Assembly (NCBI GenBank): GCA_964653285.1
Contig: CAZZEX010000016.1
Span: 1 to 64,000, forward strand
Reading direction: 5' to 3'
Length of the DNA: 64,000 bases
DNA from: CAZZEX01 sp964653285
GTDB taxonomy: Bacteria > Chloroflexota > Anaerolineae > B4-G1
Below, piece after piece: positions 16,896-24,863 of this stretch. The position numbers and the translations under genes are program-made. The notes beneath the pieces were generated by a model. The model did not search any database. It was not told the DNA's origin and was given only the letters and a program-made list of their open reading frames with translations. Position 1 is the stretch's first letter. Each line of letters starts with the position of its first letter.

Positions 16896-18512
16896 CTACG
16901 TCACTACGGAGACGGTAAGCCAGGTCGCCAGCGCGGCGAAGAGCAACGTCATCCCCAGTTTGACAGTCGCTGCTCGCCGCTGGAGGAAACGGGTCAACTG
17001 CTTCGAGCCGGTGCCGTAATAGGCCAGGATAAAGACCACCACCAGCGGCAGGACGAACAATAGATTATAGAGCACGAGGAAGACAAACGCGCGCACCCGC
17101 ATCTCCGGCTGGCTCATCACAAAAACGATGGTCGGCAGATAGACCTGACCCGTACAGGCCAGTTCCAGAAACGAGACCACCACCCCGGTGACGAAGGCCC
17201 CCACGACGAATGCCTCTGACCTGCGTCCCTTGCGGATGACCGCATTGATGCGCATCCGCAGTGAGTGAGGCAGGTTCAGCGTCATGTCGCCGGTCTCGCC
17301 CCGCCGGGCCCTGAGAAAATCAAGGAAACTAAACACCGCCAGCACTGCACACAAGAGGCCGGTCAGGCCATACACCCAGCGTCCCAACGTCGTCAGCAAG
17401 TCGCCCAGCAGGTCGAGCACCTTGTAGAAGCCCAACCCCACCACCAGGTAGGCCAAGAACACGCCAAGGGTGAAAGCCACACCCACGGCCAGAATCTCCC
17501 GCCCCTGGCGCCCGCTCAGCGTCAGGTAAGAAACGAAAAAGGCCAAGGTTGCAAAGGCACAGGGATTGAGGCCATCCACCAGGCCGGCGAAGACGACGGT
17601 GAGAACGCCGAAGGATCTGAAGCGTTCGATGATGCTCTGCTCGGCTTCCTCGGGGCTGGAATCCGCCCACACTTGTTCCGCGCCGGTAGGAGCGTACTTC
17701 TCGGCCAACGCCAGCACTGCCTCGGACGTGATGTCAGTGCCGATCAGGTACTCATCGCCAACGAAGAACGCCGGAGTCGTCAGACGCTGCTTCTCAGGCA
17801 CACCGAGGCGAGCGCCCAGCCATTCCGCCAAAGCGGCGTCTTCCTGAACGTTATATTCTTCGACCAGCAACTGCGGGTACTTGCTTTGCACGTACCGGAT
17901 GTCGTATTCGGCGCGGCTGCAATCCTGACAGCCCACCTCGTAAAAGTAGGCCGCCCAAATCGGCGCTGGTCCTTCACAGGCGACCGCACCCTCCGGGCCA
18001 CAGGGCTCCACTTCCCCCACTCCCGGCAGTCCCAGATTAGAGCCCGGGCCCGCCCCCCATTCGCCTTCAACAGCGATTCCCTCCAGGCCGGGGATGTCGG
18101 GCCAGTACGTGCCCCCCACCCCCAGGCAGGAATCGAGCAAGCAGCGTAACTGCTGGCGGATGGCATCCTCGCCGATGAGCACCTGCCCGTCAATGACCAG
18201 CGTCGGCAGCCCACGCTCCTCCGGCGTCACGCCGAACATCTCCTCGGCATGGATCAACATCTCGTAGTTGGCCGGGTCGGAGATCTCGACCATCTTGATC
18301 TGCAGTTGATCGCCGTATTCGGCCTGCAGCGGTGCCAACACCTCGTTGATGAGGACGATGCAGTGGGCACAATCAGTGGCATAGAAATAGACCACCCGCA
18401 CGGCCGGGCCACCCTCAGCCCAGGCTATACCCGCCCCCCAGGTGAGAGCCAGCGCCAAAATGAGCAAGGCTGTCCACAGCCGATACCTCAACCCATTAGA
18501 TCTTCCATCCAC
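16896..18512 (-). CDS. Fusion of two thioredoxin-like domains with a CcdA/DsbD-type membrane domain
   Basis: 538 aa from GTG 18512, chosen because AAGGAG is 9 nt upstream and a signal peptide follows at once (LWTALLILALALTWGAGIAWA). Two extracytoplasmic thioredoxin-like domains carry CAHC (about 42-45) and CQDC (about 193-196). A six-helix CcdA-type domain follows with the conserved cysteines in DGLNPCAFATLAFF and LELACTGQVYLP. Such proteins move reducing power across the membrane for cytochrome c maturation or disulfide reduction; the redox partner here is not identified. DsbD normally has one domain at each end, so two consecutive N-terminal domains is a distinct arrangement. Confidence 0.88.
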   Translation of the reverse strand: MDGRSNGLRYRLWTALLILALALTWGAGIAWAEGGPAVRVVYFYATDCAHCIVLINEVLAPLQAEYGDQLQIKMVEISDPANYEMLIHAEEMFGVTPEERGLPTLVIDGQVLIGEDAIRQQLRCLLDSCLGVGGTYWPDIPGLEGIAVEGEWGAGPGSNLGLPGVGEVEPCGPEGAVACEGPAPIWAAYFYEVGCQDCSRAEYDIRYVQSKYPQLLVEEYNVQEDAALAEWLGARLGVPEKQRLTTPAFFVGDEYLIGTDITSEAVLALAEKYAPTGAEQVWADSSPEEAEQSIIERFRSFGVLTVVFAGLVDGLNPCAFATLAFFVSYLTLSGRQGREILAVGVAFTLGVFLAYLVVGLGFYKVLDLLGDLLTTLGRWVYGLTGLLCAVLAVFSFLDFLRARRGETGDMTLNLPHSLRMRINAVIRKGRRSEAFVVGAFVTGVVVSFLELACTGQVYLPTIVFVMSQPEMRVRAFVFLVLYNLLFVLPLVVVFILAYYGTGSKQLTRFLQRRAATVKLGMTLLFAALATWLTVSVVT

Positions 18513-18576
18513 TGTCACCTTCTCCTTGTGACAGAATATTATGCCGCAATTCAGCGAGTTGGCAACCCTGCCCCAA

Positions 18577-19554
18577 CTACCCCAACATCCCCCGGATGAT
18601 GATGTCCACGGCCTCATCCTCCTCTAACCCGCGCGCCATCAGCGTCTCCAACTCTTTCTTGCTGACGCTGCCGATAGCCGCCTCGTGGGTCACCCGCGCC
18701 CGGTCGTTGCGCACGACGACGGCCGGCACGTTGCGCGCCACTGCCTCCCCGCGCACGATCTCGGTGCAGTCCATGTGTCCCACCGCGCCGGGGGCGTTCC
18801 CCTCGGCGGTGGTATAGACCTCGCTGGTGGCCCGGTCGCGCACCGCCACCCGCGTCTTGGTCAGGCCACGCGCCCCCTCGCCGTTGAGCTGCACTGCCTC
18901 GTTGACGCTGATGAAGTCGTCGGCCCAGCCGTAGGCCTTGGTAACTAACTCGACCACGCCACGATCCGCCACGTCCACCTCGAATTGTATCACCAACCGC
19001 CCCACCCGGCCGTGCACCAGGTTGAACCCGAACTCCAGCCGCCCCCCCTCATCCACCTGCGCGTGCGTGGTGGGCAGCACCTCAATGCCACCGTGGGGGC
19101 CGTGGTAGTGCGCTTCGCTATAGCGCATCGTAGCGCCCGGCCCGACGTGAACGTGTGCCTCCATCACGTGCTTGAGGTCCACCGCGTTTGGGAAAGTACA
19201 GTGAGCCAGGAAGCCCACTTCCGCCCCCTCCCCAATCTCGAACTCGGGGATGATCTCTTGCAGACCCTCGGCGGGGATCATCCCGAAGCACAGGTGCACC
19301 GGGTAGTCAACTTTCGTGCCTGGCGCGACGGTGATGCGGGCACGCACACCACTCTCCAGTTCCTCCGCCTCGATGTTCACGCCTTCGATCTCGTTGAGCG
19401 CCAGCACCCGGTTGGCGCTGACGACGGCGCTGGCGACCCGTGGCGTCTGCAAGAGGTCCGGCTTGCCGCCAGCCTGCTCATAAGCCTTCAGGATGGCCTT
19501 AAAATCGCTGGCCCAGGCCGGGTCACGCTGCTGCAGAAGCGAATGGCTACTCAT
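18577..19554 (-). CDS. SufB/SufD-family Fe-S cluster scaffold protein
   Basis: 325 aa, shorter than SufB (about 480) and SufD (about 420). The right-handed beta-helix core is visible as alternating beta repeats (for example GATMRYSEAHYHGPHGGIEVLPT). The conserved C terminus is intact: TAEGNAPGAVGHMDCTEIVRGEAVARNVPAVVVRNDRA, THEAAIGSVSKKELETLMARGL and DEAVDIIIRGML. It would form a scaffold with the SufC ATPase encoded just upstream. The two genes overlap by 8 bp. The compact form and absence of sufSUE fit the minimal SUF-like (SMS-type) systems described in anaerobes; that assignment is inference. Confidence 0.88.
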   Translation of the reverse strand: MSSHSLLQQRDPAWASDFKAILKAYEQAGGKPDLLQTPRVASAVVSANRVLALNEIEGVNIEAEELESGVRARITVAPGTKVDYPVHLCFGMIPAEGLQEIIPEFEIGEGAEVGFLAHCTFPNAVDLKHVMEAHVHVGPGATMRYSEAHYHGPHGGIEVLPTTHAQVDEGGRLEFGFNLVHGRVGRLVIQFEVDVADRGVVELVTKAYGWADDFISVNEAVQLNGEGARGLTKTRVAVRDRATSEVYTTAEGNAPGAVGHMDCTEIVRGEAVARNVPAVVVRNDRARVTHEAAIGSVSKKELETLMARGLEEDEAVDIIIRGMLG

Positions 19555-20338
19555 CGCGCACCTCCTCTGCGACCACGCGCTGGTAGGTGCCGCCGGCCTC
19601 TGCTCCCCACGGCTGGCTGCCTAGCAGTCCCTCGTGGGGCCGGCAGCGCCGCGCGAAATACTCGCGCACCTCGGCCGGAGTGCCGGTGTTGACGACCGCG
19701 CCGCCGCACATCAGCGAGGCTGTATCGGCCACCTCGGCCATCTCATCGCGATGCGTGATCAGAAGGACAGACGTGCCTCCGTCGGCCATGCGGCGGATCA
19801 GCGTCATGATGTCCTCGATGCACAGCACGTCAATCCCCGAATCGGGCTCGTCGAGAACGGCCAGCCGGGGCTGCATCGCGTAGACCGCTGCCAACTCGAT
19901 CCGCTTCCGCTCACCGCCGGAGAGGGCGCTGTTGACCGTGCGGCCCAGGTAGGCCAGAGGTGAGAGCGCCACCGCCGTCAACGCCTCCTCGACCCGCTCC
20001 CGCGCCGGATTCTTCATTCCTAACGCCAGGTAATCGGCCGCCACCAGTCCCTCGAAGCGGGCCGGCTCCTGCCAGGCCAGCGTCAGCCCCAGCCGCGCCC
20101 GCTCGGTCACCGAGAGGCCAGTGATATCTCGCCCATCGAACAAGATACGACCCCGATTAGGCTCGTACCCGCCACAGCCCATCAGTGTAAGCGCCAGGCT
20201 GGTCTTGCCTGAGCCGTTGAGGCCCAGCAAGGCGTGCACCTCACCACGCCGCACGGTCAGGTTGACCCCTCGTAGCACCTCCGCGCCGGGCCGCTGGACC
20301 CACACATCCTCTACTTTCAACAACGCGTCATTCCCCAT
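19547..20338 (-). CDS. sufC: SufC-type ATPase of the Fe-S assembly system
   Basis: 263 aa. ABC ATPase with Walker A GLNGSGKTS, Q-loop LAWQEPARFEG, signature ALSGGERKRIELAAVYAMQPRLAVLDEPDSGID (signature, Walker B and D loop continuous, as in SufC) and H-loop LITHRDEMAEVAD. It powers Fe-S cluster assembly on the SufB/D-like scaffold encoded by the overlapping downstream gene. Start ATG 20338. A pair of 8-bp inverted repeats lies about 35-60 bp upstream. Confidence 0.9.
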   Translation of the reverse strand: MGNDALLKVEDVWVQRPGAEVLRGVNLTVRRGEVHALLGLNGSGKTSLALTLMGCGGYEPNRGRILFDGRDITGLSVTERARLGLTLAWQEPARFEGLVAADYLALGMKNPARERVEEALTAVALSPLAYLGRTVNSALSGGERKRIELAAVYAMQPRLAVLDEPDSGIDVLCIEDIMTLIRRMADGGTSVLLITHRDEMAEVADTASLMCGGAVVNTGTPAEVREYFARRCRPHEGLLGSQPWGAEAGGTYQRVVAEEVRDE

Positions 20339-20372
20339 CTCACTCCCTATAGTATGCCCAAGTGGCCATCTC

Positions 20373-20399
20373 GCCAGTGAACTTTGTCACGTCACTGGC
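20373..20399. promoter_or_regulatory. Inverted repeat upstream of the sufC operon
   Basis: GCCAGTGA (20373-20380) and TCACTGGC (20392-20399) form a perfect inverted repeat with an 11-nt centre, in the 245-bp divergent region between sufC and the histidine kinase. It could be an operator or an RNA hairpin. Confidence 0.4.
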
Positions 20400-20474
20400 A
20401 AGACAAATTTCACTCAGTTGCCCTGCGGCCCGAAGTATACCACAGACTGGCCCGATGTGAAGGCTCCGCCCGGA

Positions 20475-20503
20475 TTGCCTCCCGCGCCTTTTTGTGTTAA
20501 ACT
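20475..20503 (+). promoter_or_regulatory. Promoter candidate for the tandem-GAF histidine kinase
   Basis: TTGCCT (20475-20480), 17-nt spacer, TAAACT (20498-20503), about 80 nt before the chosen start. Confidence 0.4.
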
Positions 20504-20583
20504 TAGAGCTACTGATTGGGCGGGCGGTAGCAGGGCCTGGCCTGCTGGTTCTGTGACCGGGCTTCTTGGAAGCAGGAGGAACT

Positions 20584-22404
20584 GTGGAGAATGAGATTGG
20601 CGCTAAAGCAGAGAGAAGCACAACAGCGGCGGCAGCGCTCCTGGAAAGCATGCGGGCAGTGCAACAGGCGCTAACGCAGCCGCCTGGCCTTTCTCTTGAA
20701 GAACTGGTTACTCGGATCCAGGATTGGCAACAACTGGTGACGGGACTGACCGAAGGGTCAGTGCGGGAAGTGGAACTGGCGACCCTCTACGAGATCATCA
20801 GGGTGCTGAACTCCTCGCTCGACCTGACAGAGACTCTGGGCTTGGTGATGGATTCGCTTATCCACCTCACAGGGGCTGAGCGAGGCTGCCTGATGTTGCT
20901 TGATGAGGAGGGGAACCTGAGGATCCGGGCGGCGCAACACTTCGATCAGGACAGTGTCGATGCCTCCGACCTGGAACTCAGTCACACGGTGGTGCGGGAC
21001 GCACTGGAAAAGGGACAGCCGGTGCTGACCACCAACGCCCAACTTGACCCGCGCTTCTCCACCCAGGAGAGCGTCGTTGGTTACCAATTGCGCTCCATCG
21101 TTTGCGTGCCCCTTTGCGTCCGGGAACTGGTGATCGGCGCTCTTTATCTGGACAACCGGATGCGGGATGGGGTCTTCTCTCAGACGGACCTGCCTATATT
21201 GACAGCGTTTGCCAGCCAGGCCGCCGTCGCTATCGAGAACGCCCGCCTATATACAATGACCGATCAGGCCCTGGCTGCACGGGTGGAGGAACTGACGACT
21301 CTGCAACAGATTGATCGGGAACTGAACGCCAGCCTGGACATTGAAAGGGTACTGGACCTGACCCTCTCCTGGGCACTGCGGGCCACAGGGGCGGAGAGAG
21401 GGGCGCTGAGCATCCTGGATGACGAGGGGAAAGTCCACACGGTTTCCTGCACTGGTGGCGAGGACACGATGGAACTGGAGTCCGACGCGGTGCGGCTGGC
21501 GATCACCAGCCACGAGCCGATCGTGACCGGCGGCACACGGATGCTGGTACCCATCCGCTACGAGGACCGGACGGTGGGATTGCTGGACCTGAGAAACAAC
21601 AGCGGTGTTCCGTTCCTGCCGGATTACATCCAGTTCGCCAGCCGCCTGGCGGATCACGCCGCTATCGCGATCGAGAACGCCCGTTTGTACGAACAGGTGC
21701 GCCAGGCCAACCAGGCCAAGTCGGAGTTCATCTTCCTCGTCGCCCATGAGCTGCGCACCCCGATGACCTCCATCCGTGGCTACGCCGACATGCTAGAGAA
21801 GGGCATGGCTGGCCCGCTGACGCCGGATCAAGAGGGGTTCGTCCACACCGTCAGCAGAAACGCGAGGCGGATGCAGATTCTGGTCTCCGATCTGCAGGAT
21901 GTCTCCCGGATTGAGACTGGCCAGTTGCAACTGGAGACGAAGCCTACAGCCCTGGCAGACGCGCTTGAGAGTGCCCTGGAGGCCACCCAGGCACAGATCA
22001 AGGCCCGGTCGCAACAGTTAATGGTGGAAGTGCCGGAGGACCTGCCGCTGGTACACGCTGACCCGGCGCGGCTGGCGCAGGTGCTGACCAACCTGCTCAG
22101 CAATGCCTACAAGTATACCCCAGAAGGCGGACACATCCGCGTGCGGGCACGGCTGCAGGACGGGTATGTGCACTGCGCCGTATCCGACACCGGCATCGGC
22201 ATGTCCCCGGAGGATCAGGCCCATCTGTTCACCAAGTTTTTCCGCTCGGAGAGCCCGGCGGTGCGGGAGATGCCTGGGACGGGGCTGGGGCTGTGCATCG
22301 TGAAGAGCCTAGTGGAACTCCAGGATGGGAAGATTGAGGTGAAGAGCCAGCTCGGAGAAGGGACGACCTTCGCGTTCACGGTCCCGGTCGCCGCGGCGGA
22401 GTGA
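20584..22404 (+). CDS. Tandem-GAF sensor histidine kinase
   Basis: 606 aa from GTG 20584 (AGGAGG, 4-nt spacer). A helical N terminus is followed by two GAF domains (about 65-220 and 240-370; each ends in a QAAVAIENARLY or HAAIAIENARLY helix), the HisKA box LVAHELRTPMTS (phosphoacceptor about H388) and a HATPase domain with NLLSNAYKYTPEGG, DTGIGMS, FTKFFR and GTGLGLCIV. It lacks membrane helices. The lipoprotein gene starts 8 bp after its stop and may be co-transcribed. The cognate regulator is not in the window. Confidence 0.93.
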   Translation: MENEIGAKAERSTTAAAALLESMRAVQQALTQPPGLSLEELVTRIQDWQQLVTGLTEGSVREVELATLYEIIRVLNSSLDLTETLGLVMDSLIHLTGAERGCLMLLDEEGNLRIRAAQHFDQDSVDASDLELSHTVVRDALEKGQPVLTTNAQLDPRFSTQESVVGYQLRSIVCVPLCVRELVIGALYLDNRMRDGVFSQTDLPILTAFASQAAVAIENARLYTMTDQALAARVEELTTLQQIDRELNASLDIERVLDLTLSWALRATGAERGALSILDDEGKVHTVSCTGGEDTMELESDAVRLAITSHEPIVTGGTRMLVPIRYEDRTVGLLDLRNNSGVPFLPDYIQFASRLADHAAIAIENARLYEQVRQANQAKSEFIFLVAHELRTPMTSIRGYADMLEKGMAGPLTPDQEGFVHTVSRNARRMQILVSDLQDVSRIETGQLQLETKPTALADALESALEATQAQIKARSQQLMVEVPEDLPLVHADPARLAQVLTNLLSNAYKYTPEGGHIRVRARLQDGYVHCAVSDTGIGMSPEDQAHLFTKFFRSESPAVREMPGTGLGLCIVKSLVELQDGKIEVKSQLGEGTTFAFTVPVAAAE

Positions 22405-22411
22405 GGGCGCG

Positions 22412-23818
22412 GTGACATCAGCATTTCAGAAGAACACCAAGAGATTCGCGCTGTTTGTTCTAAGCGTGACAGTAGGAGTGGCTGTCGTCTTGAGCGGATG
22501 CAGCCCTGCTCCCGCGCCGCCCGAAGCGACATCAGCGCCGTCCGAAGTGACGTCAGCGGCGACCGAAAGGCCCGAGGAGACGGGCGAGTCCGAACCCGCC
22601 ACCCTGATGCCTGAGGAATCTGAGGAATCTGAGCCGCTAACCCCCGAGCAGGTGGTAGAAGGCTTCTACAGTTGGTACATCGGGTACACCCGGAACGTGG
22701 GAAATCCGATGGCCGACGGGGCGTACCGGTCGAGCGAATACCTGGCCGATGAGTTCGTCCAGAAGGCGGATGGGATCATCACCTCCTTTGCCGAGGGTGG
22801 CTATGACCCATTCCTGTATGCCCAGGACATCCCGGAAGAGTTCACCTTCGAGGAGGCGCTGGTGTCGGGCGAGGAAGCCAGCGTCGTCATGCACGAGATC
22901 TGGAACCCCGGAACCCAGTATGAGCACATCCAGGACGTGGAGGTCGCTCTGCGGTTAGCGGATGGGCAGTGGAAGATCGCCGACATCACCGTCACCACGA
23001 CACCGGGGGAGGTCGTGGAGGGCTTCTACTGGTGGTACATCGGCTATCCGGGCAACCCGATGGCCGACGGGGCATACCGGTCGAGCGGGAACCTGACCGA
23101 GGAATTCGTCCAGAAGATGGACGAAATCATCGCCTCCCTTGATCGCGGGGGCTACGATCCGTTCCTGTGCGCCCAGGATATCCCGGGAGAGCTCACCTTC
23201 GAGGAGACGCTGGTGTCAGGTGACGAGGCCAGCGTGGTCGTTCATACCAGTCTCGAGGGCCACATGTTCACCGTAGAACTGCAACAGGTGGACGGGCAGT
23301 GGAAGATGAGCGCTGTCATCTGCCCCGAGGCCGGAACGGGCGAAGAGAAATCTACCGCCGGTTGGCAGCTCTTTGCCGACGAGGAGCACGGCTTCCAGGT
23401 ACGCTTTCCCGAGGACTGGACCTGCGAGGAGAGTCCGCCCGTGCCGCTGGGGATGGAGACGCCCGACGAGCTGAAAGCCCTGAGACATCTGGTGCTCTTC
23501 GAGCCCCAGGGCTGGGATGGTGTAGCATCGCCTCTGATCATCAACGTGACCGAGGGAACGGAGGAGGAGTTCGGGCGGATATACGGGCCCGCGACCTCCA
23601 CTGAAGACCTGGTGATCAACGGCTACGCGGTGGTCAAGGCCATAGAAGACCTCAGTGAGGTGCGAGCCATCCGATACATCTTCCAGAGCCCGACTGACGA
23701 GAACGTGCGCATCGTCGTCATAGACTCCATCAGCGGTTCCCCCGAGCAGGCCGAGGGCAATGAGGACGTGATGGAGATCGTCCAGCAGGTGCTGTCCACG
23801 TTCGAGTTCACACAGTAG
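22412..23818 (+). CDS. Lipoprotein with two tandem DUF3828-like domains
   Basis: 468 aa from GTG 22412. A signal peptide ends in the lipobox VLSGCS (Cys about 30), then an acidic Ser/Glu/Pro linker. Two homologous repeats follow (about 80-200 and 200-310), each starting VVEGFY-WYIGY, with NPMADGAYRSS, EFVQK and YDPFL-AQDIP. This pattern is like DUF3828. A third region (about 320-468) begins WQLFADEEHGFQVRFPEDW, resembling PsbP/YfiO-type repeat proteins. It faces outward, anchored to the membrane. It may be co-expressed with the upstream histidine kinase, perhaps as an extracellular input, but that is speculative. Confidence 0.82.
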   Translation: MTSAFQKNTKRFALFVLSVTVGVAVVLSGCSPAPAPPEATSAPSEVTSAATERPEETGESEPATLMPEESEESEPLTPEQVVEGFYSWYIGYTRNVGNPMADGAYRSSEYLADEFVQKADGIITSFAEGGYDPFLYAQDIPEEFTFEEALVSGEEASVVMHEIWNPGTQYEHIQDVEVALRLADGQWKIADITVTTTPGEVVEGFYWWYIGYPGNPMADGAYRSSGNLTEEFVQKMDEIIASLDRGGYDPFLCAQDIPGELTFEETLVSGDEASVVVHTSLEGHMFTVELQQVDGQWKMSAVICPEAGTGEEKSTAGWQLFADEEHGFQVRFPEDWTCEESPPVPLGMETPDELKALRHLVLFEPQGWDGVASPLIINVTEGTEEEFGRIYGPATSTEDLVINGYAVVKAIEDLSEVRAIRYIFQSPTDENVRIVVIDSISGSPEQAEGNEDVMEIVQQVLSTFEFTQ

Positions 23819-23853
23819 TGCCAGGGCCACGTGTGACGAAGGTACGACGAGAG

Positions 23854-23965
23854 GTATCTTTTCAAAAAGCTGGGGCGAAAGTAGGTCGGATTTGCTATCC
23901 GACCCTGTATGGCGGTTAGCAAAACCGCCCTACGTTGCCTCTACCCCAAGATATTGAAAAGATAC
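23854..23965. repeat. 112-bp palindromic repeat, family B, copy 1
   Basis: Terminal inverted repeats GTATCTTTTCAA...GGGG and its complement CCCC...TTGAAAAGATAC. Internal hairpins GTCGGAT/ATCCGAC and GGCGGTT/AACCGCC. Flanked by the direct repeat GACGAGAG (23846-23853 and 23966-23973), a likely target duplication. Nearly identical copy at 43626-43735; shorter relative at 41369-41449. Confidence 0.85.
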
Positions 23966-23990
23966 GACGAGAGCGAAAAGACCCCCCGTC

Positions 23991-24416
23991 GGCGCTGGGC
24001 TGGCGGCGGTTCCCATCATAGTCGCTGGCACTGAGGAGCAGAAGGCCCACTACATTCCCTGGTTCTGCGATGAGAAGCAGGTCCGGCTGGGCTCCTTCGC
24101 CCTCACCGAGCCCGAGGCCGGCTCCGACGTGGCCTTGATCCGCACCACCGCCGTGCGGGATGGCGACTGCTACGTGCTCAATGGCCAGAAGCGGTTCATC
24201 ACCCACAGCGGCATCGCCGACCTGTACGCGATCTTCGCCACCGCAGACCCCGTGGCAGCCCTGGCTGTGGGGGTCGCGCGGGCAACCTACGAGTACGCCT
24301 TCCAATACGCCCAGGAGCGGGTGCAGTTCGGCAAGCCGATCATCGCCAAGCAGGCGATCCGCTTCATGCTGGCCGACATGGCCACGGAGATTGACGCCGC
24401 CCGCCTCCTGACCTGA
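23991..24416 (+). pseudogene. Acyl-CoA dehydrogenase remnant
   Basis: One continuous frame without a plausible start. It opens at the mid-region GAGLAAVPIIVAGTEEQKAHY, followed by the FAD/substrate motif FALTEPEAGSDVALIRTTA and NGQKRFITHSGIADLY. The frame then jumps from FATADP to VAALAVGVARATYEYA, skipping about 60-70 residues normally present, and stops after DAARLLT instead of continuing about 60 residues. The N terminus, an internal block and the C terminus are thus missing. It lies 18 bp from repeat family B. Confidence 0.85.
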
Positions 24417-24460
24417 ACGTTATGCGAAACGGCGACCTGAACTGTATGGGAGGTTAGACA

Positions 24461-24630
24461 ATGCGACAAGTGATCATCTATCCTGGAGCGGGAGGCGTTT
24501 GAATCACGAACGGCGCGAAAATGCGCGAAAGGCACGAAAGGGATATTGAGGCCACGAATCGGCCGAGAGGCGCGCTGGTGGTTGAGTTGTATGGGTTGGC
24601 GTAGGAGGAGATTGAAATCGTGGAGAGGTA
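24461..24630 (+). pseudogene. Possible remnants of a HicB-like gene and a restriction/methylase tail
   Basis: After GGGAGG, ATG 24461 encodes only MRQVIIYPGAGGV before TGA; this resembles the N terminus of HicB-type antitoxins. Further on (about 24574-24630) LVVELYGLA-stop-EEIEIVER resembles the C terminus of Eco57I-like enzymes (LYGLTEEEIAIVE). Both are very short and the second contains an in-frame stop. The rest of 24417-24860 shows no gene. Confidence 0.25.
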
Positions 24631-24863
24631 GAATTACTGAGCGCACTGAGAGGGGTGAGCACACTGAAAGAGACTTCAGTGAGCTCAGGTGTTTCAGCAG
24701 GGTCAGTGATTCAGCTTTGACGCCTGCTGGAGATTGGTGCTACAATTGGACTTTGAAGACGATCCCCGACTCGGTGGTGAGGACTACGACATCGGCGCCG
24801 ATGAGTTCTGGTGGCACGTTTACCTGCCCATAAGGATGAACTGACCTTAGTGAGGAAGGTGTG

